Shown here piece by piece: positions 1 through 11,645 of a stretch of 64,000 nucleotides of DNA. The stretch's first letter is position 1, and each line of letters opens with the position of its first letter. Made by a program: the position numbers and the translations under genes. The notes under the pieces were generated by a model. That model did no database searches. It saw nothing but the letters and a program-made list of their open reading frames with translations, and was not told the DNA's origin. Source of the stretch: Chondrus crispus (Eukaryota; Rhodophyta; Florideophyceae; Gigartinales; Gigartinaceae); contig NW_005179221.1 in assembly GCF_000350225.1 (NCBI RefSeq), positions 1 to 64,000 on the forward strand. Reading direction: 5' to 3'.

Positions 1-2160
1 ATGTTGCCTGCCTGCCATTCACCCCACCTCCCCATTGTCTCACGACATCCCTCGTCACAAGATCCCAACCAAACATCCTCCTCGAGACCGTCTGCCACCC
101 GCAGATACCCGCCCCCAATAGTCCGCTCACCACCCGCAATACCCTCAAAACCGCCTGCCCACATCCCGAACACCGTCGCGAGCCTCTTGAAACACTAACA
201 TTTTTGGCCCCCTGTCCCTTCCACCACTGTCTTCCTCGTATCCTTTCTTTCCCTCTCATTCCCTCTTTTCTTTCCCTCCTTTCCTTCTCCCCTTTCTTCC
301 TCTGCCGACCCTCATCCGCATGCCCCTGCCTTTTGGTGGCACACACTACGTACTGTATCGAAAGGTACACGAGAGCAGGCGCATTAACCTTTTTTGTATC
401 TCAAACCCAAAAAAAAAAACACACAACTCTTTAGATTTTTAAATCACCGTCACTGCTGTTCATAAAGAGATGCCTCTCCACAAATATACGATTCGACACG
501 TGCCATGTCGAATCGTCTCCGCGACCGCATTTTAGCACCACATCCACTGTTGGACCACTTGCCAACACTCGACAACAAATGCACTTGCAACTAAAAATGC
601 CCCGTGCTTGCAGAATAACCCACCCCATGTAACTTATCACGTTGCCAAAACTCTTGCCCGTACCGCTGTGACCGCAATCTACTTGCAACAATTAGATCGC
701 CAATGTGTGCACTGCAGTAATGCCCACCGCGGTAATGCCCACCGCGGTCAGCACTCAGAAGCGCGAGACGCTGAGAGTCATCCCACTGCACCTCATATAA
801 CCTTGCAGAATCACTCTCTCTCGTGTCTACCCACCCCGAAATCCTCTTCGATCAGCACTCATTTTCCCTATTGTGTCATTTTCTGTATACACGGCCCTCC
901 TCCGCATTTCTTCTTCTTGTCTATCCCCCTACCGCCCGTCACCCGTCTCGGACAAATGCTTCACGTGCAGAGCTGTGGCCTTATCTCAGGACAATTCGTT
1001 CACCGTCAGTCCCCAACAAGTCTCTACCTGATGTTTTCGCGATTCATTCAATTCCTCATCGCAGGCGCTTGGAGCTCCCCGGTAAGCACTACTGTAACAC
1101 CTTTATTTCGAGACACAAGTCTGATACCACAACCACTCACTCACACTGCAAGTCGCTCACTGTTTTTATTCCCAGCGGTCCACAACGCGCGCTTGCTACT
1201 CTCATTGCTCTCTGCGCGAGTTGTATATTCCACGGGAAAAAAAACAGCAAAGCATATGGCTCACGATGGACAGAGTGACGTATATTGCACCGCAACTTCA
1301 TAGCATTACTTCGCATTAACAGAAACAAGGACCAGCGCATTACAAGCCTACCGTACCTAGACTTTTTCTATCCCCATGCTCATCCTTTTCTTGCAAAACG
1401 ACATTTTGCTACCCGTTCACGGGCGCAACCGCCTCCCAGCCTTCACCTCGAAATTTGTAATGGCTTACTGTACAAATTCCCAAAACAAAACACTCCCTAT
1501 ACTCACAACAAACTTGACCTATGAAGCCGAAGCCACAATATCTTTCATTCGACATCAAAAGACTGCCCTGACTCGCTCTTTCCGAAACACAAAAATATAT
1601 ATGTCTGAAATGCCCTCCCTGAATTTTGATAGATAAAGCCCAAACACTGGCCCTCCTTGTTGCAACGCTAACTATCTCCCACGATAAGTCGTTTCAAATG
1701 GCCATTGCAGTAGTCCATCGCTCGCTCTTGGAAACCATTTTTCTCGATATAGACAAGCCTTCACTATTGCAAGACCAGAGTTAGGAATCCTACTGTAGGA
1801 CTCATGGTTCAATAAAGGGCGAGACGGTATAAAACTCTAAAAGGGTGAGCACAAAAGGGAACTATCGGGTCCTGAAGAATGAAAGGGTGACCAGCATGAT
1901 ATCCTTGTTTGAGCGCGACTACCGTTGGACATACGCTGCTTTTTGCGACTTGCAAGAGAAGGGAATTCTTGGGAGAACATGCAGGCCCGTGCTAGAAAAC
2001 AGAAAAAATTATTGATGGTTGAAGAAAGGAGAGAAGCACGCTTTTTTTTCAGAGCCTGCTATTTTACTATCACATCTGTATTGTGTAGTGCAATGCATCT
2101 CCATAACGAAAGTATTTTGATATTCTGCTAGTGAAGCGCCTCTTTCGCCAGTCGCATGCT
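1..2160. other. No gene recognised (left flank of R1)
   Basis: The first 400 bases are strongly CT-rich. Open frames up to 231 codons occur on the plus strand, for example at 608-1303, but they are proline, serine and histidine rich, overlap one another in different frames and show no domain I recognise. A 15-base direct repeat (TGCCCACCGCGGTAA-type) lies near 722-752. I see no convincing gene, RNA or transposon end here. Confidence 0.5.
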
Positions 2161-2166
2161 CAAAAT

Positions 2167-2660
2167 TTAGCGGTGCGCAGGGTTATTAAAATGAACAGAG
2201 TGACTTACTTGTGTTGAATGGTTTTGCAAAGCGGTTCTTAAGTTGGACACACTTGGGGTTGCAGGTTGGGTGGCTCTCAGGGTTAGTGAGTGGTTGTGCC
2301 TGACCCCTTTTGCTTTCCCCGTCCGAACGCCGCGCCTTTTATAGAAATCGTAGCTGAAACTTAGAACAATACAGTACCTGCTAGACTATAATAAACTATC
2401 CTTTCACTCTACAACCAATCTCCATACAATCGCTTATGTCCTTGCCTTCAATCTCCCCGACCATCCTCTTTAGTACTAGTGGATACTGTACTCCTCCTTT
2501 GACAATTCTTTTAGGTATGGCATAGAAATTATGTTGTAGTTCTATGCCATCCTTTTAAAGAATGGAGGAGCCAGTCCATTCGGGAAAGACACGCGCAGTA
2601 TGTTTATAAAAAGTAAAACTACAAAGACATACATACTGTGCTTGTCCTTCAACCGTTACA
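2167..2660 (-). repeat. R1 3' LTR
   Basis: 494 bp, near-identical copy of 7978-8471. On the element strand it starts TGTAACGG, directly after the polypurine tract. Confidence 0.92.
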
Positions 2661-2674
2661 ACTCCTCCCCCTTT
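2661..2674 (-). promoter_or_regulatory. R1 polypurine tract
   Basis: On the minus strand the sequence AAAGGGGGAGGAGT abuts the 3' LTR start TGTAACGG. This is the expected place and composition for the plus-strand primer of reverse transcription. Confidence 0.85.
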
Positions 2675-2681
2675 AAGATGG

Positions 2682-5513
2682 TTATTCGTCCTCTAATAAG
2701 CTTGGAGGTGGGTAGTAGGTGATGGAGTCGAAGTAACGTTGAATAGAAGGCTTGTGGCTTGGAAGGTCTTGTTCGTCAATCCATTTGTCTTGAAGTATGT
2801 TTCCTGAGTTTTCTGATACTAAGAAATCGATAGAGTCTTGAGTGTTGCGATGGGAAATGATGTCAATTGTAGGCGGCATCTTGTCTTCGGTCTGAAATGC
2901 AGACTCGCGACCGATAGTTCTTCTATGTTGATCATTGTAGTATGGCTTGAGAAGAGATATGTGGAATGTAGGATGAAGGTTTTGATATTTCTCTGGTAGT
3001 TGCAACTTGTATGCGTTTCCGGACGCTAGGATGTCGATGACTTCGAATGGTCCAATGTACTTCGGTGATAACTTTTTGCTTCTTCCTGTCTTGAGTGGTA
3101 AGTTCTTCGTCGAGAGCATTACTTGGTCTCCTACGTGAAATGAATGATCTCTTCTGTGTTTGTTGACTTGTTGGGCGTTTCGTTCGTTCGAAGCTGTGAT
3201 GGACAGCTTTGCTATTTCATTAGCTCTTCTTATGTTCTCCAAAAACCTTTGTGTGGTCACAGTAGGTGTTTCTGATCCATCAGAGTGGAGGACGTCAGAA
3301 ACAGAGAGTGGGTGCTGGCCATACTCTAGGAAAAAAGGAGTTTGTTTAGTTGTGTCACTTATGTGATTGTTGTACGCAAACTCGAGTCCTGGTAGGTGTT
3401 TACTCCAGTCTCTTTGCGTATAGCTAACAAAGCAACGTAGCATTTCTTGCAATGTTCTGAATGCCCTTTCTGATTGTCCATCAGTCTGAGGATGGAAGGC
3501 GGTTGATAAGTTTAACTTGACTCGTAGTAGCTTCATGATTTCCTTCCATAAAGTACTTGTGAATCTTGTGTCACGGTCTGATATTATCTTTCTTGGAAGA
3601 CCGTGATGTTTGTATATCTCGTTGTAGAACACCTCTGCTGTATCTTTGGCAGTATGGTTTGATTCAATTGGAACAAAATGCGTGTGTTTCGAGAGTTTGT
3701 CCACAACAACAAGTATGGCAGTTTTGTTCGTATTCGTCCTCGGGAGGTCGAATATGAAGTCCATAGATATCTGTTCCCATTTCTTTAGTGGTGGCGGAAA
3801 TGGTCTGAATTTTCCCAGTTTGTTCTGGGTTAGGCTTTTGGCTTCTTGACACTTTGGGCATGTCTTGATGTATTCGTGTAGTTCTTTGTTCATGCTAGGC
3901 CAATAAAAATGTCTCCTGACATATTGTAAGGTCTTTTTGAATCCTCGATGTGCACCAAAGAGAGATTCGTGATTGTCGTGCAACACGATTTCTCTGATCT
4001 TTCCTTTCGGAATACAGAGCCTATTCTCAAAGTAAAGGCGGTTTTTGTTCTTACTGAACGGAGCAGTTTGGGTTTCAAACGCATTCTTGAAATCGGGGTC
4101 CTTTCTGTACTCTCGTTCAAGGCTTTTGAGAATATTTTCATCCACCTGTACTAGTGTAAATGCCATCAACTGTTTCACAACACTGGCTGATGTCTGGTGC
4201 ACTTCCTGGTACTGTCTCGATAATGCATCAGCTACTGTATTCTGCTTTCCCTTGATGTAATCAATGTGGTAGTCGAACTCTTGCATGAATTCAACCCATC
4301 TGGCTTGTTTTCGGGATAAGGTTCGTTGTGAATCCAAGTATTTCAATGGGTGATGGTCAGTCAGTATCTTAAACTTTGAGCCGTGTAGGTATGGTCTCCA
4401 AGTTTGTAAAGAGTACACAATAGCAAGAAGTTCTCTTTCATGTGTACTGTATCCTTGTTCTGCTTTATTCAGTTTCCGTGAAGCGTATGCTACTGGGCGG
4501 CATCCGGTTTCGTCAGTTTGCGTCAAGACAGCACCAACACCTGTTTGAGATGCGTCAGAAGTTACTTCATACGGTAAACTGGGATCTGCGTATCGCAGTA
4601 CGGGAGCCTCTGTTAGTTTGCTCTTCAGTTCTTCAAATGCTCCTTTTTGTGATGGCCCCCACTGAAAAGGTGTACCTTTTCTTGTTAGATTAGATAAAGG
4701 AGTTGCTATCGTCGCAAAGTCCTTTACAAATCTCCGGTAGTAGTTACAAAGACCAAGAAAGCTTTGAATTTGCTTTACATTACGAGGAGCTTCCCATTTT
4801 TGAACAGCTTCAATCTTCCTTGGGTTCACTTGAATACCATTCTCACTTATTATGTGGCCAAGGTACTCAAGATTATGACAAAGGAATTTACACTTTGAAA
4901 GCTTTTCGTATAGTTGATGCTCCTTCAATATTTGCAGTATTGTCCTAAGATGGTTCAGATGATCCTCTTTCGTTTTACTGTAGATAAGGATGTCGTCTAA
5001 GTAGACAAGGACAAACTTATCTAAGTGTGGTCTGAAGATATTGTTCATGAGTGTCTGGAAGCATCCTGGAGCCCCTGTTAATCCAAAGGGCGTTACTAGG
5101 TATTCGTATTGACCATATCTAGTTCGGAATGCTGTCTTTTGAATATCAGCATCCCTCAACCTTATTTGATGATACCCCGATCTTAGATCAATGGTGGAGA
5201 AGTATTTCGATCCTCCTACTTGATCCCATACTTCATCGATTCTCGGTAAGGGTACTTGGTTCTTAATAGTCTGTTTGTTGAGTGCTCGATAATCGATGCA
5301 CATTCTTAGGCCACCGTCTTTCTTTGGAGTGAACAGGACAGGGCTACCCCAAGGACTTATACTTGGGCGTATGAATCCATTTTCAAGGGCTTCTTCTATC
5401 TGGTTCTTCATTTCTTCCAGCTCTTTTCTTGAAAGTTTATAGATGGGACCCGTTTTGGGTCTTGCATCCATTTCTAAGTCTATTCTCATTTCAACGGATC
5501 TTTTCGGAGGCAA
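2682..5513 (-). CDS. pol: R1 Pol: RT, RNase H, integrase, chromodomain-like tail
   Basis: 943 open residues. Reverse transcriptase spans about 20-250, with palm motif [13 protein letters not shown] and catalytic YLDDILIY at about 171-178. RNase H spans about 310-430, with the motifs [18 protein letters not shown] and TDHHPL. A zinc-binding H-H-C-C segment ([14 protein letters not shown] to CPKCQEAK) precedes the integrase core, which shows the D-D-E landmarks in [18 protein letters not shown] and [11 protein letters not shown]. After the [27 protein letters not shown] module, the end (IDIISHR to [12 protein letters not shown]) looks like a divergent chromodomain, as in chromoviruses, which could steer integration to heterochromatin. 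It stops 8 bases before the polypurine tract. Confidence 0.92.
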   Translation of the reverse strand: MPPKRSVEMRIDLEMDARPKTGPIYKLSRKELEEMKNQIEEALENGFIRPSISPWGSPVLFTPKKDGGLRMCIDYRALNKQTIKNQVPLPRIDEVWDQVGGSKYFSTIDLRSGYHQIRLRDADIQKTAFRTRYGQYEYLVTPFGLTGAPGCFQTLMNNIFRPHLDKFVLVYLDDILIYSKTKEDHLNHLRTILQILKEHQLYEKLSKCKFLCHNLEYLGHIISENGIQVNPRKIEAVQKWEAPRNVKQIQSFLGLCNYYRRFVKDFATIATPLSNLTRKGTPFQWGPSQKGAFEELKSKLTEAPVLRYADPSLPYEVTSDASQTGVGAVLTQTDETGCRPVAYASRKLNKAEQGYSTHERELLAIVYSLQTWRPYLHGSKFKILTDHHPLKYLDSQRTLSRKQARWVEFMQEFDYHIDYIKGKQNTVADALSRQYQEVHQTSASVVKQLMAFTLVQVDENILKSLEREYRKDPDFKNAFETQTAPFSKNKNRLYFENRLCIPKGKIREIVLHDNHESLFGAHRGFKKTLQYVRRHFYWPSMNKELHEYIKTCPKCQEAKSLTQNKLGKFRPFPPPLKKWEQISMDFIFDLPRTNTNKTAILVVVDKLSKHTHFVPIESNHTAKDTAEVFYNEIYKHHGLPRKIISDRDTRFTSTLWKEIMKLLRVKLNLSTAFHPQTDGQSERAFRTLQEMLRCFVSYTQRDWSKHLPGLEFAYNNHISDTTKQTPFFLEYGQHPLSVSDVLHSDGSETPTVTTQRFLENIRRANEIAKLSITASNERNAQQVNKHRRDHSFHVGDQVMLSTKNLPLKTGRSKKLSPKYIGPFEVIDILASGNAYKLQLPEKYQNLHPTFHISLLKPYYNDQHRRTIGRESAFQTEDKMPPTIDIISHRNTQDSIDFLVSENSGNILQDKWIDEQDLPSHKPSIQRYFDSITYYPPPSLLEDE

Positions 5514-5570
5514 TCCTTTAGGCAGATCCTGCGGGAATACGCATCTGTATTCTCCCAGGAGTCTGTCTAA

Positions 5571-6281
5571 CTATTTCATGTAATCGTCCTTTTCACTAGT
5601 CTCTATAGTATTTTCTCCTTCCTCTTGAGAAGGTTTCAATACGACATGATATATGGTGCTTTTCTGCTTTTTCGCTAACCTCACGAACTGTTTACTCGTA
5701 AGCATGTATGTCAGGCGGGCTTCCTCATGCTTATGAGCCTCTGCGTCCAGAGTTATTAACCTTTCTTCCTGTTTAAGGAGCATACGGTTCATTTTCCAAT
5801 CGATTAAAGGGTTGGCTTCGGATAACCACGCTTTGCCTAGGATTAAGTCGTAAGCAATCCAGTCCACCACGTATGGCCGTACGGTAATGGTAGCTTCCCC
5901 AATCCGTATGATAAGGTTCTCGCAACACCGTTCCATAGGAACAAGTGTTCGGTCCCATAGTTCTGCACTCAGGTTAGTATTCTCCTTTCTCAACTTCAAT
6001 TTCTTTGCATATGCCTTTGATATTACTATTTCTTCGCACCCACTGTCTACCAGAACAGTGCAACGGGAATTGTCCGTTGCATCTTGCACCTCCCCGTTGA
6101 ATACTAGTAGAGCTTGCCTCTTTGTATTTCTTCTCTTCTTGTATGGTGAGAATGTACATACTTTGACGGACTCTTTACCGTTGTTCTCTCTTGAATACTG
6201 CTTCTTTTTGTCTTTTTGTTTTTTATCATTTTTTTGTGTTTTTGTAGTTTTGTCTTCGGCTATAGTACATTTATCCGCCAA
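5571..6281 (-). CDS. R1 aspartic protease region
   Basis: 236 residues. After a lysine-rich stretch (residues about 10-60) comes a retropepsin-like fold: the active-site motif VDSGCEEIVISKAYAKKL at about residues 76-94 and the second-half signature DLILGKAWLSE at about 144-155. It would cut the Gag and Pol polyproteins. It lies in the same frame register as the downstream RT region, consistent with a protease-RT polyprotein. Confidence 0.8.
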   Translation of the reverse strand: MADKCTIAEDKTTKTQKNDKKQKDKKKQYSRENNGKESVKVCTFSPYKKRRNTKRQALLVFNGEVQDATDNSRCTVLVDSGCEEIVISKAYAKKLKLRKENTNLSAELWDRTLVPMERCCENLIIRIGEATITVRPYVVDWIAYDLILGKAWLSEANPLIDWKMNRMLLKQEERLITLDAEAHKHEEARLTYMLTSKQFVRLAKKQKSTIYHVVLKPSQEEGENTIETSEKDDYMK

Positions 6282-6307
6282 TGTGCCGACTACATTTAAC
6301 GGAACAA

Positions 6308-7210
6308 CTAGTTTTTCTTTTGGGTGAACGCGTTAGGTCTAGGCCTCTGATTGTTGTAGTGGTTTCTGGCTATGCAGTTTTGTTTACCACAGACGAACCA
6401 TAACCTATGCTCAATTCTTCGCGATTTTTCTGCTGGGGACAGTTTCGTACTTCTGCGCGGTTGCATGTTCCCAATTTTCATTGGTGTAGGCGCAGAGGAG
6501 AAATTAGGCGTTGATCTTGCGAATCCAAAGTAGTTTTGACCACTATTGAAGAGACTATCAAGTCTGTCCGCAATTTTCATAGCGTCTTGTAATGATTGTG
6601 GTTCCGCCCGCTCGACCTCGATTCTTGTGCGGGTCTTAAGTCCCTGGCTGTAGTGGAATATCTGTTCCGCGGATGTCATACTTGGGATCTGCAAGAGCCA
6701 TCTTGAGAACTCTCTATTATATTCCCGGACTAAGGTTAACTTGCCCATTTGTTTTAGATCACTCAACATTTTTCTTGCGGTCAACTCTCTGTTCACAGGT
6801 TCAAAATAGTTTAATAGTTCTTTTTGAAACTCATCATATGATGTTATAGCATTGTCATTTAGGTTTGCTAACTCCCACCATTGTAGTCCCGCACCCGTCA
6901 TATAGCTTACGGCATAGTTGATTTTCGTATTGTCATCGATTGTATTGCTGTGCGCTGCAAAAATATTTGCTATACTTTTCAACCAGCTTCGGGCATTTTC
7001 ACCGTTGAATTTTTCAGGTTTGCCAGTTTTTAACAAAAGGCTATTGCTATTGCTATTCGTGGTATTTACGTTAGAAATAGATTGGGTGGCGATAGCAACA
7101 GCTTGATTTGTCTGAGCTATTTGCTCCTGTAATGACTGATTAGCTTGAGCTACTTGCTGGCGGAGAGAGCTGATCTCATTTTGCATTTGGATTATTGAAT
7201 CTGGCTCCAT
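6308..7210 (-). CDS. gag: R1 Gag (retrotransposon gag domain)
   Basis: 300 residues. The N-terminus is a glutamine-rich heptad stretch (residues about 8-45) likely to coil. The middle (about 65-215) has the hallmarks of the retrotransposon gag capsid domain: KFNGENARSWLKSI, the WWELA segment, a YFEP motif and the helix SDLKQMGKLTLVREYNREF followed by YSQGLKTRTRIEVE. A short basic, Cys-containing tail stands where a nucleocapsid is expected. Gag would form the particle that packages element RNA. The frame differs from that of protease and RT, a common arrangement in the family. Confidence 0.85.
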   Translation of the reverse strand: MEPDSIIQMQNEISSLRQQVAQANQSLQEQIAQTNQAVAIATQSISNVNTTNSNSNSLLLKTGKPEKFNGENARSWLKSIANIFAAHSNTIDDNTKINYAVSYMTGAGLQWWELANLNDNAITSYDEFQKELLNYFEPVNRELTARKMLSDLKQMGKLTLVREYNREFSRWLLQIPSMTSAEQIFHYSQGLKTRTRIEVERAEPQSLQDAMKIADRLDSLFNSGQNYFGFARSTPNFSSAPTPMKIGNMQPRRSTKLSPAEKSRRIEHRLWFVCGKQNCIARNHYNNQRPRPNAFTQKKN

Positions 7211-7286
7211 AGTGTACAGTAGACAATTTTGAAATTTTCAAACAAGGCAATTTTTTAATGCAAATTTTCTACTGTAGTCAATACCT

Positions 7287-7922
7287 CTAAATTGAACGTT
7301 TGGAGTATTTCTTGAAGTGCCCCAAGGTCTTCGATAGTACACCGGGGTTCGTTTTCCTTGGTTTAGTAACCTTGGTCCAACGTCCAATCACGCCCTTGCT
7401 CGATGCCAAGTGTACTAGTCGATGTAGTTCCTTGACACGGCGGCGGTGCTCGTCTTCAACCTTATGCGCGTTGAACAATGTGGCGTTCCTGTAGTTCGTA
7501 TGACATAAATCGCACTTTATTGTAAGGATATTAGAGTGCTCGCGGTTAAGGTTTTCGACAGCAGGGCCGAATCCACGGCTTAAAATGAGGTGCCTTATAT
7601 GGGACTCAGACCGGTTGTGCTCCGGCCACGATTGGTTGTACGGCTTGTTAAGTTGACAAGTGGAGCACTTCTCTCCGCTCGGTCCTGCGTTAGCCGACGG
7701 TAGCTCGAAGGTAGCCCCACGGTCGAGCTCACCCCTTTCCAGAGCAATATTAAAAATTAACTCTTTTTCAGCCGGCAGCGGTGTTGCAATCTTGTTAGCC
7801 GAGGTAGATTGGCTCTGAGCTTGAATTTCGACTTGTTTTTCGACGATAATTGGCTCCGGCTCGCTATTGGTGCTGCCTGTGCCACGTGTGGAATCTGCGC
7901 TGTTGGTGTTGATTTCGCACAC
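7287..7922 (-). CDS. R1 leader frame with two C2H2-type fingers
   Basis: A 211-residue frame lies between the primer site and gag, so it is the first frame of element R1. The N-terminal half is polar, rich in Ser, Thr, Glu and Gln. Two zinc-finger-like units follow, at roughly residues 82-104 and 133-155, each spaced C-x2-C-x12-H-x5-H, with a basic C-terminal tail (KVTKPRKTNP, KKYSKRSI). This spacing is close to U1/matrin-type C2H2 fingers, which bind double-stranded nucleic acid. I know no standard gypsy gene in this position with such fingers. It might be an extra nucleic-acid-binding protein of the element or a captured host exon. It overlaps nothing and ends 76 bases before the gag start. 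Confidence 0.6.
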   Translation of the reverse strand: MCEINTNSADSTRGTGSTNSEPEPIIVEKQVEIQAQSQSTSANKIATPLPAEKELIFNIALERGELDRGATFELPSANAGPSGEKCSTCQLNKPYNQSWPEHNRSESHIRHLILSRGFGPAVENLNREHSNILTIKCDLCHTNYRNATLFNAHKVEDEHRRRVKELHRLVHLASSKGVIGRWTKVTKPRKTNPGVLSKTLGHFKKYSKRSI

Positions 7923-7961
7923 TGGAAAAATTTTGGAAAAAAAATAGGGTTAGATCGATTT

Positions 7962-7974
7962 GGCGATGCTACCA
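7962..7974 (-). promoter_or_regulatory. R1 primer-binding site, initiator-tRNA-Met type
   Basis: On the minus strand TGGTAGCATCGCC begins four bases inside the 5' LTR. The TGGTA start resembles initiator methionine tRNA primer sites of many LTR elements. The tRNA assignment is inference. Confidence 0.7.
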
Positions 7975-7977
7975 CTT

Positions 7978-8471
7978 TTAGCGGTGCGCAGGGTTATTAA
8001 AATGAACAGAGTGACTTACTTGTGTTGAATGGTTTTGCAAAGCGGTTCTTAAGTTGGACACACTTGGGGTTGCAGGTTGGGTGGCTCTCAGGGTTAGTGA
8101 GTGGTTGTGCCTGACCCCTTTTGCTTTCCCCGTCCGAACGCCGCGCCTTTTATAGAAATCGTAGCTGAAACTTAGAACAATACAGTACCTGCTAGACTAT
8201 AATAAACTATCCTTTCACTCTACAACCAATCTCCATACAATCGCTTATGTCCTTGCCTTCAATCTCCCCGACCATCCTCTTTAGTACTAGTGGATACTGT
8301 ACTCCTCCTTTGACAATTCTTTTAGGTATGGCATAGAAATTATGTTGTAGTTCTATGCCATCCTTTTAAATAATGGAGGAGCCAGTCCATTCGGGAAAGA
8401 CACGCGCAGTATGTTTATAAAAAGTAAAACTACAAAGACATACATACTGTGCTTGTCCTTCAACCGTTACA
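7978..8471 (-). repeat. R1 5' LTR
   Basis: 494 bp partner of 2167-2660, followed on the element strand by the primer-binding site. A candidate target duplication CAAAAT lies just outside at 8472-8477. Confidence 0.92.
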
Positions 8472-8477
8472 CAAAAT

Positions 8478-10040
8478 CGATGAAACAGAGGATTCGTTGT
8501 TTTATTAACTGCAAATATACTAAAGTAGTTTATGGCTTATACGAGACTAGAGAGGCAGGCTCAAGGTTGATTCCAAAACATTTATGAAGCTTGCTGCAGC
8601 TACGACCAAACCTCGACAAAAAGAAAACTGTAACCGCTAGAGGAGAAACATGGCCGCAGCACGAGACTTCCATTCGGGTAAACTCACCTAAAGCCCTCGG
8701 AAGTTGGAACTACTCTATGAACCTCTCCATGTCGCAATTAAGGTGAATCAGGGACTATACAGTGTTGCAAATAGCAGGTATATGACAATCAACCGACAGA
8801 CACTGTAAAAACGAAACAATCGTGTCTACCGCCGTTGCGCATCCCCATCGCTGTGAAGTATACAGTGGCGCACTGGAAAGCGACAAAAGAGACTTGAGCC
8901 ATGAAGATGACGACTAAGAAGACGCTTCTCATACAACTGTTACTCTGCAGCGCTTCAGCGCTCACGCCACCTGTTCCGGCTCCTTCAAGTGCTCCAGTCG
9001 CCCTGTTTAGCGCCGGCCATGAGCCACCGCTTTCGCAATGCACAGCGCGATAAAAATCAACAGAACGACTTTCTTTTGTTTCGATTTGGTTTCAAAGTGT
9101 TTATTCAGATGGACGCATATGCGATTGGAGTTAGAGGATCTCATAGAAGATTGTTTCTTTCCCTCCCTTCGTTCCTCGCCCTGGCTTTGCTCCTTTTACA
9201 GAGAGTCTAGTCGCTACCAGTAGCAGTGCATAACAAGCTAAGCGACATCAGAATACTTAGCAGTGATGTGGTGGTTGGCAATTACCACTGGTAATTGCTT
9301 TTTGTGTAAGTGGATGCCGTTTTTACTTGAGTCAAGTTGCAAGAGTTTTGTTTATTTACTTTAGCTCTTAATTCTCCCTGCGCTAAACACAGTAAAGCGT
9401 CATCGTGACATTTGGCTCCGTCTTGCCTGTTCAGTTACAACGGATAATTCCGAATTGATGACACAGACCCTCCGTAATTCGGATTCTGTAGCTCTAGTTG
9501 TCCTTTTTAAAGAGTGAGGTTATACACAGCTCCTAGTTGGAAGTAATTAAGAGTACATTGGATAGTGAACTGTTCTATTCATATGTAGTGAGAGGGACGC
9601 ACTGCTACTGTAACACCAGGTAGGTGTCAGGCACGCTCGATAGAGGGATCAGGCTGAGATGGGAAACGCCCAGCTCTCGGGTTGGGGAGAGTATTGAGAG
9701 CAAAGAATAGCCAAAACAAAAAACCGGTGATGTCTTTCTGCCCATGAAGTAGTCCGGTAGACCCCTGCATTTATTGTGCCATGTAGGGGATAAGGACTTT
9801 TGGAGCTCTCGCAAGAAGCGGTCGCTGAGTTGGATGCAGGAAGCGAGATCTCCTTGTAGACTGCGAGTCGTGAGCCCATGCTGCGCTACATGTGCTATAT
9901 GTACAGTATCACAACAGATATAAAGTCAATGTCCTTGCCGTCGGTTACTAAAATCTTCTATCTGCGCAAAAGGCACATACTGTATGCAGGTGGAGGCATT
10001 TCGAACGAAAACCCCACCAGTGTATGTTCCCGACCAGAAG
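8478..10040. other. No gene recognised
   Basis: Flank between R1 and element E. Only short frames of 60-85 codons occur, mutually overlapping and without recognisable domains. A small AT-rich inverted motif (ACCAGTGG/CCACTGGT type) lies near 9280. Nothing else seen. Confidence 0.5.
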
Positions 10041-10381
10041 TGTCGCAAAAATAGAAAGTAGAGGGGACAATAAAGGGGTAACCGGCAGGACCAGGCGAAA
10101 GAAGGGAATCGCGCTTTTTACTGTTGTGTTTTGGTTTCGTTCTTGCTTGTCTTCGGATAGCTAGTCTGCCTCGAATCCTCCCTTATTTATACTGCGTCCG
10201 TTCTCGTTTATCCTCTCTTCATCTCACGGTTTGCACTATCACGAAATCCCCGTAGGAGAGGATGCATTCTATCTTGACGTCTGAAATTATTTAATGCTCC
10301 CGTTTAATGCAGTATAATAATTTTCATAGTGGTGCCTTTCTCGTACAGTAAAACATCACCTTCAGACGATAATTTCCCACA
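10041..10381 (-). repeat. E 3' LTR
   Basis: 341 bp, partner of 16773-17114. Shared landmarks are AAAGGGGTAACCGGCAGGAC, the TTATTTATACTGCGTCC stretch (TATA-like) and CTCGTACAGTAAAAC near the end. Confidence 0.82.
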
Positions 10382-10433
10382 CTTCTCGTTTTATGACGTG
10401 ACGTATCCTTGTTGTGGCTTTTGTTGATGAGAT

Positions 10434-10691
10434 TCAGAAGTTCCTGTTTGTGGGGTGTCGAAAACCTCTATGGAGTTTGATCAGTTCACTTCTTGAGAAT
10501 AGTACTGCGTCTTCTCGTTTCCATTCCAGGTAAACATGTCCAAACTTCCTCACGACTAATACAGAAATGTTTCCCGGAGAGCTGATTAGTATACTTCTCT
10601 TCGTTTCCAGGTATAGTTGAAGTTTATCGAGCCAGTCCAATCCAAAAAGAAATGGTACGTTTGTTCTATCTACCTCAGCTTCGATTGGCAC
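10434..10691 (-). pseudogene. E protease-region fragment
   Basis: An 85-residue frame just inside the left LTR. The run VPFLFGLDWLDKLQLYLE resembles the C-terminal half of retroelement aspartic proteases (the L-L-G-x-D-x-L signature), followed by SELIKLHRGFRHPT, which looks like the H-x-H lead into an integrase zinc region. It is a fossil fragment. Confidence 0.5.
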
Positions 10692-11645
10692 AAATACGTC
10701 CTTGAGAAACGGAAGTCGAATTGAGAGCGATCTAATTGACTTTTGTAAATCAACAACAAATCTGTACTGGTTAAAGTTCGCGTTTAGTTTGAACTTACAC
10801 CCAGCAAATCGGCAGTATGCTTTTGCTTAATGTATTCCGATAACGGTGCGTTGTGCTCCAGTGTCGATGAAAGCTTCCTGCCAGTCTTTTCTGCGTTCAT
10901 TTGAGTTATTTCTTACCTGTGAAAAACCTCGACGACTTCAACACAGAAGTGGTTTTGGCATCGCTGGACAATTTGCAGAGACGCCAGTTTCTTCGTATGT
11001 CATGAGCTTTTCTTGACCTTCGCGAGATTGTGTAACGGGGCCGTTTTTCTTGAGGAGAGTCTCGTATTAAGGATCATTTCGATTCGACCTCAATTCACGA
11101 CGGTAAATTAAACTGCGTCTTATCATAAATCCTCTGGATCAAGGACAGATTCAATTCCCAGATTCTCAGAACCAGTAACTTGGATCAGTTGTCCTTTTGT
11201 ATCGGAATGGTGATGTGTCTCTTCCTCTGATGAGGCGGAGTCTTCGTGCATGACGTTTTCCCCTGTAATGACAGGGGAGGGGTTTTCTTCGTCTGCAAAC
11301 GACAAGGCGTCCTCAACGTGTGGACAGAGTTCGAAAAGATTTGATGGCTTCTCTTCGGATATCTCCTGACTTGCAATGAAATAGTTCGCATAACGCTGCG
11401 AGGTTCGGGTCAATCTCTGATGAAATGATTGGCATCCTGACAGTTGTTGCATAGCCTGAGGTTACCGTAACGGTCCAACTCATTTTGACCGGCTTTTACG
11501 CTCTTTTCAGGGGTCCAGAATGGAGCAGATGAGCATGATCATGGTTTCTTCTGTCGTCCGTAGTATTTCTGACCTTCGTAGTAGAGGTCAGGGGTATACT
11601 TGGATGTACATTTCATCTCCTTACGTAGGACTGAATGACCGATGT

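Larger units (their letters stand above)
2167..8471 (-). mobile_element. R1: young Ty3/gypsy LTR retrotransposon
   Basis: A 6.3 kb element on the minus strand bounded by two 494-bp LTRs and by a probable target duplication CAAAAT at 2161-2166 and 8472-8477. In element order it carries a 5' LTR (7978-8471), a tRNA primer site, a zinc-finger frame, gag, protease, reverse transcriptase, RNase H, integrase with a chromodomain-like tail, a polypurine tract and a 3' LTR (2167-2660). RT-RNase H-integrase order and the YLDD motif place it in Ty3/gypsy. By eye the two LTRs differ at about one base, so the insertion is very recent. The frames look nearly whole, with at most about one or two breaks. It is AT-richer than elements A and B and lacks their hairpins, so it is a separate lineage. 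Confidence 0.93.

Noticed and set aside
608-1303. 231-codon plus-strand frame near the left end
   Set aside because: Low-complexity composition, a competing 151-codon frame overlaps it, and no domain or start context supports it.
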